Assembly: GCF_003284895.1 (NCBI RefSeq)
Contig: NZ_QMDV01000002.1
Coordinates: forward strand, 372,001 to 436,000
Direction: 5' to 3'
Length of the DNA: 64,000 nucleotides
Origin: Pontibacter arcticus
Lineage (GTDB): Bacteria > Bacteroidota > Bacteroidia > Cytophagales > Hymenobacteraceae
Shown here: piece by piece, positions 1-7,989 of the stretch
Position numbering within the stretch: position 1 is the stretch's first letter
Layout of the letters: each line of letters starts with the position of its first letter
Made by a program: the position numbers and the translations under genes
The notes under the pieces: model-generated
Told to the model about the DNA's origin: nothing
Seen by the model: only the letters and a program-made list of their open reading frames with translations
Database searches by the model: none

Positions 1-605
1 CCTTTTACCGCGCGTATAGTTGAGTTATGTTCATAAGTGGGGTAAAGTTCAGGAGATGGTGACCAGGTAGTTTGAGCATAATCACCAATACCTATAGTTT
101 CCTGTAATTGCTCCCAATGGAGTTTCGGATTTCCTACTGGTTTGCAACATGTCAGTATATCGCCAGTCTGCAACGCTCTGCCTTTAAAACCGCCAATGCC
201 AGCACGTAAATAAGTGGCATAACTTCCCATTATTTCCGGAACATCAAAACCTCCTCCTACTGCTATGTAGGCGCGGCAGCCGCGCACTGGGGCACCAAAG
301 GCAAGAGTGCTGTTTCGCTTCACTAAAGTAGGCCGCCAAAGTTTTACAGGTTTTCCGTTTATACTCGGCGATAGATCAGCACCGGTAATGGCAATCAGGC
401 AATCTGCTTCAAAATATAAGGTTGGTCCAAGTAGGGTAACTTCGAGAGCGGCTGCTTGCTGGTCATTTCCGATTAAAAGGTTAGCAATGCGAATGGCTAC
501 TTCGTCCATGGCGCCACTTACCATAATGCCCTCTTTCTGGTAACCGTATCTGCCTGTGTCCTGGATGGTAGAGAGGAGGCCGGGCTTAAGCACTTTAATA
601 CTCAT
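1..605 (-). CDS. pxpC: 5-oxoprolinase subunit C (PxpC), partial, 3' end outside window
   Basis: Carboxyltransferase-like subunit of prokaryotic 5-oxoprolinase, which with PxpA and PxpB opens pyroglutamate to glutamate at the cost of ATP. The reading frame is open from the ATG at 605 to the window edge and gives about 201 residues beginning MSIKVLKPGLLSTIQDTGR; the QDTGR motif, the following SGAMD and the GCRAYIAVGG segment are typical of the family (also called allophanate hydrolase subunit 2 or biotin-dependent carboxyltransferase). The start overlaps the end of pxpB by 11 bases, so the two are co-translated. The C-terminal part, and perhaps pxpA, lies outside the window. The assignment rests on recognised motifs and the pxpB pairing. 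Confidence 0.88.
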   Translation of the reverse strand, partial: MSIKVLKPGLLSTIQDTGRYGYQKEGIMVSGAMDEVAIRIANLLIGNDQQAAALEVTLLGPTLYFEADCLIAITGADLSPSINGKPVKLWRPTLVKRNSTLAFGAPVRGCRAYIAVGGGFDVPEIMGSYATYLRAGIGGFKGRALQTGDILTCCKPVGNPKLHWEQLQETIGIGDYAQTTWSPSPELYPTYEHNSTIRAVK

Positions 606-1329
606 GTTGCTGCTCCTTTCGCTGTAGAAATTCTTTTGGAGTAATGGCTGCAAACTTTACCCTATCGCCGGCCTGTAGCAGGCTGGGTTGTTTAATGCTA
701 GGGTTGAAGAGTAAAAGGGGCGTTCTTCCTATAAGTTGCCATCCTCCGGGAGTTTCTATAGAATAAATGCCGGTTTGCTTGCCGGCAATGCCTACTGAGC
801 CTGCAGGAATAACTGCTCGTGGTGTTTCTTTACGAGGTGTTGCAATTTGTTCATCCAGGCCACCTAGGTAAGGGAAACCAGGCGCAAAACCAATCATATA
901 TACCTGGTAGCTGCCACTTGTATGTACAGAGATAACTTCTTCCGGAGTTAGTTGATTATGCCTGGCAACAAACGCAAGGTCTGGGCCATAATCTCCTCCA
1001 TAACACACAGGTATTATTACTTCACGTGAAGTATAAGTCTGCGTAGCAACGCTGCAGAGAAGCAACGCATTTTGTAATATGATCAGGACATGTGCATACG
1101 GATCTTGCCTGCCCTGACGGGAGAGTGCTACAGGGTTGTAATAGATAGTTACCGTAGTATAAGCCGGTACATACTCTATTAACCCTGTAAAGGGATGGCA
1201 CTCCAGGTAATGTGCAAAATTTTGAACCCGAGTATAAGTCGCCAGGTTAATATCGTCTCCAAACTGTACTACAATAGCTGCATCACCGAGCGGGTAAATC
1301 TGCAGGTAGTCCAGGTTCAGGTCTTTCAT
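595..1329 (-). CDS. pxpB: 5-oxoprolinase subunit B (PxpB/KipI family)
   Basis: ATP-utilising partner subunit of the PxpABC 5-oxoprolinase; older names are KipI and allophanate hydrolase subunit 1. The 244-aa product has the family motifs IPVCYGG (106-112), GFAPGFPYLGG (147-157), SVGIAGKQTGIY (178-189) and TPGGWQLIGRT (193-203), and the usual length for the family. No signal peptide is present, consistent with a cytoplasmic enzyme. It is first in a minus-strand pair with pxpC, whose start lies inside its last codons. No clear Bacteroidota -7 element was found immediately upstream. Confidence 0.9.
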   Translation of the reverse strand: MKDLNLDYLQIYPLGDAAIVVQFGDDINLATYTRVQNFAHYLECHPFTGLIEYVPAYTTVTIYYNPVALSRQGRQDPYAHVLIILQNALLLCSVATQTYTSREVIIPVCYGGDYGPDLAFVARHNQLTPEEVISVHTSGSYQVYMIGFAPGFPYLGGLDEQIATPRKETPRAVIPAGSVGIAGKQTGIYSIETPGGWQLIGRTPLLLFNPSIKQPSLLQAGDRVKFAAITPKEFLQRKEQQHEY

Positions 1330-1769
1330 AGGTTAGGCTGGCTTATTCCCAAATCGTTAAGTATAGGCTTGTTTACCCTAACTTACTACATACTTCCTGT
1401 TAACCAAAATTTATTATTTATTGATTACAGAGCATTATTCCCAGTGCTCGGCTTAAAGTCTTTTCGGCCTGCTTTGCAACAAACTAATAGGTTGCAGTTT
1501 CATCAGCTAGAGGGAGAGAAGTACAATTAAAAGCCACATAAGCGTGATTTCTTCATGCTGCTTTTGTTTGAGAAAGGGAGCAGTTCCCTTACAATCGATT
1601 TTAAGAAATAGATGGAAAATAGATCAGCTATTATTTCAATGCTAAGTTAACTTGGAAGCATCATACTGGCAAAGGAGGGAGATTCTTTTATTTTTTTAAA
1701 TTATTTTTAGCTAAATTAGAACTAAAACTATCTTAAAACCATTTCCCTACTTAAACAACTTAACTACAG
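1330..1769. other. Intergenic region between divergent pxpB and metalloprotease gene
   Basis: 440 bases between two divergently transcribed genes, AT-rich toward the right. It should hold both promoters, but no clean TTTG-N19-TANNTTTG pair was found. It contains one AAGTATA motif (1359-1365). An open frame extending into it from the left is antisense to pxpB and has no recognisable product. Confidence 0.5.
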
Positions 1770-2906
1770 ATGATGAGATTAAGAACATTTACAATGGCAC
1801 TGCTTTGCGGTGGAGTTACGTTCCTGACTGTTTCTTGTGAGAATGAGATGGAGCAAATGGACATGAAAGCAACGTCATCGCAGAACAAGGTGAGTCTGGC
1901 TACAGGCCATGATAAATTTGCCCTTAAGCTGCCAACGGATGCTGGTCCGATTAGCGAGAACCTCAGAAATGCCATTGTAGGCGAGGCTGTAGCTCCAAGC
2001 GAATGCTATAACACCCAATTTGTGGCTGTTCAGCGCAAGTATGCAGCGCCTCTTGTAGCTGATCCGATCGCCTTCGGTAACTATAGCTTGTATACCCAGG
2101 TTAATCAACTCTACTCCATATACTTTGATAGGGGAGAGCAGTACTTTGGTGTAGAAGGTGAGTATACCCAATTAGTGAACAAGCGTGAACGTGAGCTTGC
2201 AAAGTTCTGGAATATGCCGAACGAAATCACCGTGAATGGCCAGCATGGCGCTACGTTGGATAACCGGGAGGCAATTGCTGATGTTTTTGAAAACTTTGGT
2301 GTAGGCGTAACTTCACGTGAGCAGGCATATGCTATTGCTGATGAGTTTCTGGCAGATAATGCCAAATCGCCCCTTCTACCTGAATCGCCCTACTTCTCAC
2401 TCGATGGCTTCGCTACCTCTTACGATCAGCTGATTGTGATAGGTGATGGTCTGGTACAAATGGTGTCTGAGTCAGGTGTAGAAGCTGACATTGTCTGGAC
2501 AGGTATTCTGGCGCATGAGTGGGCGCATCAAATCCAGTTTAAAAACAGTGGTAAGTGGTATCCTAATGGCGGCGCTGCAAGCGATCCTTCGGAAGATACC
2601 CGTTACACAGAACTGGAAGCCGACTTCCTGGCCGCTTATTACATGACACACAAGCGTGGTGCCACCTATAACAGCAAGCGTGTAGAGCAGTTCTTCAACC
2701 TTTTCTTCCAGATTGGTGACTGTGGATTTGCTAGCCCCGGACACCACGGCACGCCTGCACAGCGTATGGCTGCTGCCCAGCTTGGCTTTGGCCTGGCTGA
2801 CAGTGCCCAGAAGCAAGGCCATATTATGAGCATTGAAGAAGCGCATCAGTACTTTGTAGCTAATGTTGGTAAAATCGTAACTCCTGCTACAGTTTATGTA
2901 CCCTAG
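1770..2906 (+). CDS. Putative zinc metallopeptidase lipoprotein
   Basis: 378-aa exported protein with a lipobox ending at Cys23 (LTVSC), so it is probably a lipid-anchored envelope protein. The HEWAH motif at 249-253 fits the HExxH zinc-binding helix, and ELEADF at 281-286, about 30 residues on, can supply the third ligand; this layout resembles putative neutral zinc metallopeptidases of the YpfJ type. A C-terminal HGTPAQRMAAAQLG segment also fits that family. The gene stands alone and is followed by a strong hairpin terminator. Substrate unknown. A second ATG follows the first directly and either could start translation. Confidence 0.72.
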   Translation: MMRLRTFTMALLCGGVTFLTVSCENEMEQMDMKATSSQNKVSLATGHDKFALKLPTDAGPISENLRNAIVGEAVAPSECYNTQFVAVQRKYAAPLVADPIAFGNYSLYTQVNQLYSIYFDRGEQYFGVEGEYTQLVNKRERELAKFWNMPNEITVNGQHGATLDNREAIADVFENFGVGVTSREQAYAIADEFLADNAKSPLLPESPYFSLDGFATSYDQLIVIGDGLVQMVSESGVEADIVWTGILAHEWAHQIQFKNSGKWYPNGGAASDPSEDTRYTELEADFLAAYYMTHKRGATYNSKRVEQFFNLFFQIGDCGFASPGHHGTPAQRMAAAQLGFGLADSAQKQGHIMSIEEAHQYFVANVGKIVTPATVYVP

Positions 2907-2925
2907 TCTATAGGCAGATATAGAA

Positions 2926-2957
2926 AAGGCTGGCCTCTAAGGTCAGCCTTTTTTTGT
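2926..2957 (+). terminator. Rho-independent terminator of the metallopeptidase gene
   Basis: Ten-base stem (AAGGCTGGCC with GGTCAGCCTT, one G-T wobble), four-base loop and a run of T, about 20 bases after the stop codon at 2906. Confidence 0.85.
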
Positions 2958-3316
2958 GTCTAAACTTGTCAGTATAATGAAGCGTTTGTAAAAACTGCAT
3001 GGTTGTTTCCGCTTTTGGGAAACAGGTGCTGAGCCCTGGCAGCAACAGGTTCTCCCTTAAACAGGAACATCAATACTTAAGATAAACAAGGTGCCATATT
3101 TGTGCTGCATTAGCACCTGGGTGAAGGTATTAAAAGGTGTTAATCGCTTTGGGAGAGCTGCCTTTCTAGTTTTAGAATTCGTTTTAATGTATAGCAATTG
3201 TCTTGTCAGAAACGCACAGTTCTGACAAGACAATTGCTATAAGACTGAGAAGTTATATAACAGATGTATACTGCCTCTTCGGTTTGATAATCTGCTGGTT
3301 ATAATTAAATAAGTCT
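2958..3316. other. Gene-free region with a long hairpin, between convergent genes
   Basis: About 360 bases between the convergent metallopeptidase and esterase genes. No open frame worth calling is present. Its main content is the perfect 22-base inverted repeat described separately. The AAGTATA motif common elsewhere in the window is absent here. Confidence 0.5.
3190..3241. repeat. Perfect 22-bp inverted repeat
   Basis: Arms at 3190-3211 and 3220-3241 are exact reverse complements (the left begins TATAGCAATTG, the right ends CAATTGCTATA) around an 8-base loop. Neither side has the T-run of a standard intrinsic terminator. It may be a late terminator or mRNA-stabilising hairpin for the convergent genes, or the trace of a small mobile repeat; no target-site duplication was seen. 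Confidence 0.9.
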
Positions 3317-4183
3317 TTATAGCTGCTTTGGATATAGCACTTTAAATGCATTTGAAACAGCTTGGTGCATAATGGTGGCATGGTCTTGCTCAGGTAAGTA
3401 ATCAAAGTACACATTGACACTTTTACTTTTTGTGCTCTTTATCTTTTCTGCTAACAGGTTTGCATCTACTTCCATTACCCTGGGAATTTGCGTGGGTGTC
3501 AGCCCTTCCTTACCAACGCCAATATAAATACTAATTGGCTGATTAAAGCTGCCTTGCAGCATCTTTGAATCTTGTTCGAGCAAGGACCCATTGTCCCACC
3601 ACAAACTCGGGCTGATGATGATGTAATTGTTGAATAAGGATGGCTTTTTGAGTAAGATTTCTGTTACTAGAAGCCCACCCATCGACTGTCCGATTATCGT
3701 TTTGGAACTGTTCGTTTTATAGTGCTTCCCGATGTAAGGTTGCAGCTCTGTTTCTAAAAAGGCGATGAATTGATCAGAGTGGCCTGTGGTAGGGTATTTT
3801 TTTTGATCATCTGCTATGCGTGTCGGGTAGGTGAAGTCTCTTCTTCTGTCCACAGTGGCGATGCCTACAACAATGGACTTCGGCACCTGCCTGATCCAGT
3901 CAAAGCTATTGAATTGAACCAATCCTACGACATGAATAAAATCTTCTTCTGCCGAGCCGTCCAGCAGGTAAATAACAGGATATGTTAGCGTGTCATTTTT
4001 GCTGTATCCTTCAGGAAGATAAATGTTCAGTATTCTTTTCTCGCCTAATATTCTGGAGTGAATTTCCTCTATTCGTCCAAGTACAAAAGGCTTGCTGTTA
4101 TCTTTCAGCTTCTTCCTGCTTATCTGTCCAGAAGCTAACGTAACAGAAAAAGTTAAGAGAATAAGTAGAAGTATTTTTTTCAT
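3317..4183 (-). CDS. Secreted alpha/beta hydrolase, esterase D / Fes-IroE type
   Basis: 288-aa protein with a signal peptide of about 20 residues (MKKILLLILL start, ending near SGQ). The nucleophile elbow GQSMGG places the catalytic serine at 167, and His268 in EQDHAT is a good candidate for the catalytic histidine. Domain layout and the NIYLPEGY and YPVIYLLDG segments match the putative esterase family that includes S-formylglutathione hydrolase, IroE and antigen 85. In Bacteroidota such secreted members act on esters of sugars, siderophores or acyl groups; nothing nearby points to one substrate. Confidence 0.8.
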   Translation of the reverse strand: MKKILLLILLTFSVTLASGQISRKKLKDNSKPFVLGRIEEIHSRILGEKRILNIYLPEGYSKNDTLTYPVIYLLDGSAEEDFIHVVGLVQFNSFDWIRQVPKSIVVGIATVDRRRDFTYPTRIADDQKKYPTTGHSDQFIAFLETELQPYIGKHYKTNSSKTIIGQSMGGLLVTEILLKKPSLFNNYIIISPSLWWDNGSLLEQDSKMLQGSFNQPISIYIGVGKEGLTPTQIPRVMEVDANLLAEKIKSTKSKSVNVYFDYLPEQDHATIMHQAVSNAFKVLYPKQL

Positions 4184-4452
4184 CTCTTTTATAGTTTTTA
4201 TCTATTTTTTATATCGTCTTTTCTCTAACGCCCCCATCTGAAAAAGGTAACGGTAGCAGGTAGCCTTTGTGAAACACAGAATCTGTGAGATCTCTTCTAC
4301 TGAGCGTGTACCTGCCTGAAAGAGCATGTTTGCTGAATAATATTTGTCTATCGCAGGTTTCGTAGAGGGAAAATACAATACATGTAAGAGCTTTTGGAAA
4401 GGAAAAAATGGTGAGTAACAATAGGGAATATCTTTTCTGTTACTCAGAAAAC
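4184..4452. other. Unassigned stretch upstream of the esterase gene
   Basis: Together with the adjoining terminator this gap exceeds 300 bases. A 70-codon minus-strand frame (4209-4421) is open here, but its product resembles nothing I recognise and has no start signal or family motif, so it is not called. The esterase promoter should lie here; no convincing TANNTTTG element was found. Confidence 0.4.
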
Positions 4453-4490
4453 AAAAAACCCACTTCGTTAGCTAACGGAGTGGGTTTTTT
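4453..4490. terminator. Hairpin terminator downstream of tRNA-Glu
   Basis: Stem AACCCACT(T)CGTTA pairing with TAACGGAGTGGGTT, flanked by A-runs on the left and T-runs on the right, so it can act in either direction. It follows the minus-strand tRNA-Glu by about 11 bases. Confidence 0.8.
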
Positions 4491-4501
4491 GTTTTACTGT
4501 G

Positions 4502-4573
4502 TAGTCCGTAGGGGAATCGAACCCCTGTTGCCAGAATGAAAATCTGAAGTCCTAACCCCTAGACGAACGGACC
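4502..4573 (-). tRNA. tRNA-Glu (anticodon TTC)
   Basis: 72-nt cloverleaf. Acceptor GGTCCGT pairs with ACGGACT (the first pair is a G-U wobble, seen in other Bacteroidota tRNA-Glu genes). The D-arm contains GTCTAGGGGTTAGGAC, the anticodon loop is TTTTCAT with TTC as anticodon, and the T-arm is AGGGG-TTCGATT-CCCCT. CCA is not encoded. A canonical promoter precedes it and a hairpin terminator follows. Confidence 0.97.
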
Positions 4574-4593
4574 GTACTACTGTTTTGATGCTG

Positions 4594-4624
4594 CAAATAT
4601 ACAGCCTCTTCTTTGTTTTGCAAA
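4594..4624 (-). promoter_or_regulatory. Bacteroidota-type promoter of tRNA-Glu
   Basis: On the minus strand TTTG (4621-4624), a 19-nt spacer and TATATTTG (4594-4601), matching the consensus for the primary sigma factor of this phylum. The predicted start lies about 17 bases before the mature tRNA. Confidence 0.8.
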
Positions 4625-4772
4625 TACTAAATCGCTGTTTTTTTGAAGCTATTAGTAAGAAGCTGAAAATCAGCTGAAAATTTTTTGTGTTAATTTAATG
4701 CCGGGCCTTTTTAACAAACACCTTATTTATGCGTTATAGAGGTAATTGTTAAACATTAAACAGAGAGGCACT

Positions 4773-5042
4773 ATGGCCAAAGTACAATATGCAGGAATAA
4801 GCCCGGAGGCATTTGAGGCTTTTAAAAGCAAAATACAACAAGTGGGCGTATCGCTACAAGGTAATAATGGCAACTTCAGCGAAAAAGGAGTTTCCGGAGC
4901 TTATGCTTATAACCCTGAAACGCAAGAGCTTGTTATAGACGAACTAAATGTTGGTTTTCCGGCAAGTATGATGATCGGAACCGATAGCCTGGTACAGCGC
5001 ATGACAGAGCTGGTGAAGCAAAACGGCGGCCGGATGGCTTAA
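4773..5042 (+). CDS. Small conserved hypothetical protein (89 aa)
   Basis: No function recognised. A longer reading from a TTG at 4746 is possible, but the ATG at 4773 has an AGAGAGG-like ribosome binding site just upstream and gives a compact soluble protein without signal peptide or membrane segment. The middle (GVSGAYAYNPETQELVI) looks like a beta-hairpin fold and the C-terminus is helical. It lies 78 bases before another small gene on the same strand, and both may belong to one transcript ending at the hairpin near 5500. Confidence 0.65.
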   Translation: MAKVQYAGISPEAFEAFKSKIQQVGVSLQGNNGNFSEKGVSGAYAYNPETQELVIDELNVGFPASMMIGTDSLVQRMTELVKQNGGRMA

Positions 5043-5120
5043 TAAATTTCAATCAGCTTTTTTAATTATATCCCGTATAAACCTAGCAATACATCAACCT
5101 TAGATATAAAAAATAAAACA

Positions 5121-5477
5121 ATGGAAAATAATACAAACCAGAACACCGGTAATACAAACGATCAGAAACAGAAGCAGGACACAACCGGAGCGAATGATCA
5201 GAAGCAAGGCAAAAAGGATAGCGTATTGCAGGTGTTTCAGCCACACGATATGTCTAAAACAATAGAGTCGGCTATGCATGTATTTCAGGGGCGCCACGAA
5301 AAGTTACCTGATCTGATGCAGGATGTAGGAAATATCATACTGAAAGCTGCCAAACGCTTTACAACCACACAGCTTATTATTGGTGCCGGAGCCGTTACGG
5401 TTGGCGCTATTCTGTTGGCCAGATACGGAGAAGAACAAGGCTACTGGGATTTCGACGGCGAAGAAGAAGCAGCTTAA
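5121..5477 (+). CDS. Small membrane-anchored hypothetical protein (118 aa)
   Basis: The first 35 residues are a low-complexity N/Q/K/T-rich tail, followed by an amphipathic stretch (40-80), one predicted membrane segment near 83-100 (QLIIGAGAVTVGAILLA) and an acidic C-terminus rich in D and E. I do not recognise a family. The composition suggests an inner-membrane protein with a disordered cytoplasmic tail, and the arrangement resembles small stress- or envelope-associated proteins. It is followed directly by a terminator. Confidence 0.7.
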   Translation: MENNTNQNTGNTNDQKQKQDTTGANDQKQGKKDSVLQVFQPHDMSKTIESAMHVFQGRHEKLPDLMQDVGNIILKAAKRFTTTQLIIGAGAVTVGAILLARYGEEQGYWDFDGEEEAA

Positions 5478-5498
5478 TAAATAGTTTAGATAAAATTA

Positions 5499-5533
5499 AA
5501 GCCTTTAGCATCAGTTGCTAAGGGCTTTTTTTG
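5499..5533 (+). terminator. Rho-independent terminator
   Basis: Stem AAGCCTTTAGCA with TGCTAAGGGCTT (one G-T pair) followed by seven T, 22 bases past the stop codon at 5477. Confidence 0.85.
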
Positions 5534-5624
5534 TTTTAGGGGCGATGAAAAATCAAAAGGTGGTATAGCATTTGAATAAGCGAATATGAAGGCAATTCTA
5601 TACTTTTAAATTATCAACCTTACA

Positions 5625-6341
5625 ATGTCAGAAACTATGAAAAAATTATCCCTTATTGCTTTATTCTTTTTTATGATCGGCAACGTATTTGCGCAGCAGC
5701 AACCCATGCCTCCGTTAATTAGCGTGAATGGCATCGGAGAAGTAAAAGTAGAGCCAGACCACGTAGTGGTGAACCTGGGCATTGAGATGCGGGATAAAAA
5801 CCTGGACCAGGCGCGGAAACTAACCGATAAAAAAGCGGCTGCCATTATTGCTTACCTTAAAAAGCAGGGGGTTGATGCCAAGGATATTCAAACCTCTTTT
5901 GTAAATGTACAACCCATTTTTAGCAACAACGAGTATGGACAGACCAACCCGGATGCGTATATGGCACTTAAGTCAATGACGATTCTGATCAAAAAACTAG
6001 ACAAATTCGATCAGTTATTGGCAGGCTTATACGAGGCAGGCGTTAACCGCGTGGATGGTATTTCGTTTCAGGTATCGGATCTGGAGAAACACCAGGCCGA
6101 AGCCAGAAAACGTGCCGTTAAAGATGCGAAACAAAAAGCAACTGCCCTTACAGGTGAGCTTAACACAAAGATTGGCCGCGTGTACTCGATCAGCGAAAAC
6201 TCTTATGGAAACCCTCGCCCGGCCATGTACCAGAAAAGTATGATGGTTGAAATGGCGCAGGATGCAGGCGGTCCGTCAATTGCCGGCGGACAGGTAATGA
6301 TCAGTTCTAACGTAAGCGTAAGCTTTATTATAGAGCAATAA
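5625..6341 (+). CDS. SIMPL domain (DUF541) periplasmic protein
   Basis: 238-aa exported protein. From the methionine at codon 5 it has a standard signal peptide (MKKLSLIALFFFMIGNVFAQ), so the real start may be 5637. The mature part begins with PLISVNGIGEVKVEPDHVVV and contains repeated short beta-alpha units ending in VMISSNVSVSFII, the pattern of the SIMPL/DUF541 family (Pseudomonas and Brucella homologues are periplasmic or outer membrane-associated, with roles in oxidative stress). It stands alone, with a terminator following. Exact function unknown. Confidence 0.85.
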   Translation: MSETMKKLSLIALFFFMIGNVFAQQQPMPPLISVNGIGEVKVEPDHVVVNLGIEMRDKNLDQARKLTDKKAAAIIAYLKKQGVDAKDIQTSFVNVQPIFSNNEYGQTNPDAYMALKSMTILIKKLDKFDQLLAGLYEAGVNRVDGISFQVSDLEKHQAEARKRAVKDAKQKATALTGELNTKIGRVYSISENSYGNPRPAMYQKSMMVEMAQDAGGPSIAGGQVMISSNVSVSFIIEQ

Positions 6342-6360
6342 GTTAAACTTTGATAAACAG

Positions 6361-6390
6361 AAAAAGCCGGATTAAACGTCCGGCTTTTTC
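6361..6390. terminator. Bidirectional terminator
   Basis: AAAAAGCCGG and CCGGCTTTTT arms around an 8-9 base loop, between the convergent SIMPL gene and the CxxC protein gene; it has A- and T-runs on both sides. Confidence 0.85.
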
Positions 6391-6409
6391 TGTTTTAAGC
6401 TGCTATACT

Positions 6410-7405
6410 TTATACTTTGCTGAAGGTCTGTAGGGGTTTAAAATTGTTCTGCTCATCAACAATAAAACTGAGTGGCTGCGCAGGGTTTTGCAGGATATCT
6501 TTTTCGCGGATGCTCCAGGGCTTTAACATTTCTTCCAGCATGTGCGCATAGGCAGTCATTTCCCAGGGGTTAAAAACTTCGGCCGTCACATCATCAATAA
6601 GCGTGTCCAGTATCAGTTGTTCGTCTTCTGGTTTGCCGGGTCTTATAAAGTAATCCGGCACGACATTAAAGATATAGGCAGCGTAAAACACACGGGCCTT
6701 AAACTCAGCTAACTGTACAGGATGCAATTTCTGGCCTTCGGTAATTTTGTAAAACTTGCCCAGCGCTCTTTTAATAATGCCGTTATCAAGCAAAGTACAA
6801 ACAATGGCCACCGAACCCAGTTTTATGCTGAAAGCCATAGTGGTCAGTTCGTCCTGGTACTCGAAAGGCAGTTCGTCTTCGGTGGGGTCTATTTCCAGGA
6901 AAAAGAGGGAACAAGGCATAAAATCAGAGAATACCATCGGAATACGCAACGATTGCAGCACCATAAAAAAAGACTGGAACTTGCCCTGCATCTTCGGGTT
7001 TTCGCTGACAGCGTATTCGGGCATAATCAGTGGGTCGGCTTCTTTGATAAGCTCCATCACCAGCGTGCCGTAAAACATCTTCCCGATCCACTGGAAAAGC
7101 TTTTGCTCACTTAAATCTTTGAAACCGGTCATACCTTTTTCGGCGGCCTGCGCTATTTCCTGTTCTAAAGGAATAACGTGGTTAATGTTACAGGAATCGC
7201 AGCAGGGGATGGTCAGTTGGCTGAAGGTGCTCACGCTTTTATCCAGCAGCAACAGCTCTTTATGCTGTAAGTTATACTTTGTTTGCAGCCATTCAGCAAA
7301 AACGGGCGTGCGTTGGTCTGGTGTTATCGTGGTGCCGCATAGAAAACAATGCGCGTCACTAAACTGCATGTTCTCGAAGGGGTTATAGAGAGTCAGACTT
7401 TTCAT
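6410..7405 (-). CDS. Hypothetical protein with N-terminal paired-cysteine (zinc-ribbon/HNH-like) motif
   Basis: 331 aa, no signal peptide. The N-terminus carries CFLCG (Cys20, Cys23) and about 45 residues later PCCDSCN (Cys69, Cys72), spacing that fits a structural zinc site as in HNH-type nucleases, but no HNH catalytic histidines are obvious apart from NH at 75-76. The remaining 250 residues are mostly helical and not recognised. A -7 element lies 24 bases upstream. It stands alone between a terminator and rnpB. A DNA- or RNA-related role is only a guess from the cysteine motif. Confidence 0.7.
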   Translation of the reverse strand: MKSLTLYNPFENMQFSDAHCFLCGTTITPDQRTPVFAEWLQTKYNLQHKELLLLDKSVSTFSQLTIPCCDSCNINHVIPLEQEIAQAAEKGMTGFKDLSEQKLFQWIGKMFYGTLVMELIKEADPLIMPEYAVSENPKMQGKFQSFFMVLQSLRIPMVFSDFMPCSLFFLEIDPTEDELPFEYQDELTTMAFSIKLGSVAIVCTLLDNGIIKRALGKFYKITEGQKLHPVQLAEFKARVFYAAYIFNVVPDYFIRPGKPEDEQLILDTLIDDVTAEVFNPWEMTAYAHMLEEMLKPWSIREKDILQNPAQPLSFIVDEQNNFKPLQTFSKV

Positions 7406-7428
7406 CTTATACGTTGTAAAATTCTGCG

Positions 7429-7436
7429 CAAAGATA
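7429..7436 (-). promoter_or_regulatory. -7 promoter element of the CxxC protein gene
   Basis: TATCTTTG on the minus strand, an exact match to TANNTTTG, 24 bases upstream of the ATG at 7405. The -33 element is not clear. Confidence 0.5.
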
Positions 7437-7513
7437 ACAAAACCACCAACAGCGATTACTTGTTTAAACTTCGTTATTTTTGGTAGATGCCGTAGTGAGT
7501 GGAAGTATGAATC

Positions 7514-7529
7514 TATACTTTAAAGTATA
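7514..7529. repeat. 16-bp palindrome of two inverted AAGTATA motifs after rnpB
   Basis: TATACTTTAAAGTATA is a perfect palindrome and lies just past the 3' end of the minus-strand rnpB gene, with a third copy of the motif at 7542. It may end rnpB transcription, since no other hairpin is seen there. Confidence 0.75.
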
Positions 7530-7555
7530 AAAGGGGAGTGGAAGTATAAAAATTA

Positions 7556-7937
7556 ACAACAAGCCTGTAAGCCGGGTCCTGTCGCTGGGCCGAAACCCAA
7601 CGTCTTATCATTTATCTAGGCCTGCACTCGCGCACAGGCTCCATCGACCTACCCACTGACATCGGACGAGCAGCCCTTAACCCCGCCGAAGCAGGATGCT
7701 GCCAGCCTATTTGGTCTTTCAACTCCTAAGGTTTACCCAGCCGGACTGGTTGCCCAGCCGCTGGTGCGCTCTTACCGCACCTTTTCACCCTTACCAGCAA
7801 GCTGGCGGTTATTTTCTGTGGCACTGGCTGTATCTTTTCTGTCGCCGGAAAAGACCCTTCCCGTTAGGAAGTAGGATGCTCTGCGTTGCCCGGACTTTCC
7901 TCTCCTCTAAAAGAGCAGCGATAAGACGGCTTGCTGT
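7556..7937 (-). ncRNA. rnpB: RNase P RNA (bacterial type A)
   Basis: Catalytic RNA that removes tRNA 5' leaders. On the minus strand the sequence shows the conserved GAGGAAAGTCCGGGC near the 5' end, GGTAAGGGTGAAAAGGTGCG in the middle, GGTAAACC, and a 3' part ending GACAGGACCCGGCTTACAGG. The ends CAGCAAGCC and GGCTTGTTG pair as helix P1. The length of about 380 nt is normal. A TATCTTTG element lies 15 bases upstream. An open frame on the opposite strand is an antisense artefact. The exact ends are estimates. Confidence 0.95.
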
Positions 7938-7952
7938 TAAATTTTATACGTG

Positions 7953-7960
7953 CAAAGATA
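7953..7960 (-). promoter_or_regulatory. -7 promoter element of rnpB
   Basis: TATCTTTG on the minus strand, 15 bases before the P1 helix of RNase P RNA. Just upstream sits a perfect 10-bp inverted repeat, AATTCCGAAA (7966-7975) and TTTCGGAATT (7981-7990), that overlaps the expected -33 region. Confidence 0.6.
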
Positions 7961-7989
7961 GGTATAATTCCGAAACTGCGTTTCGGAAT

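Noticed and set aside
1195..1530. 111-codon plus-strand open frame at the pxpB start
   Set aside because: Half is antisense to pxpB and the rest is intergenic, with no recognisable product.
3190..3241. Terminal inverted repeats of an insertion sequence
   Set aside because: The arms are only eight bases apart with no transposase or target duplication.
4209..4421. 70-codon minus-strand open frame upstream of the esterase gene
   Set aside because: No recognisable motif, no start signal, and a composition unlike its neighbours; probably chance.
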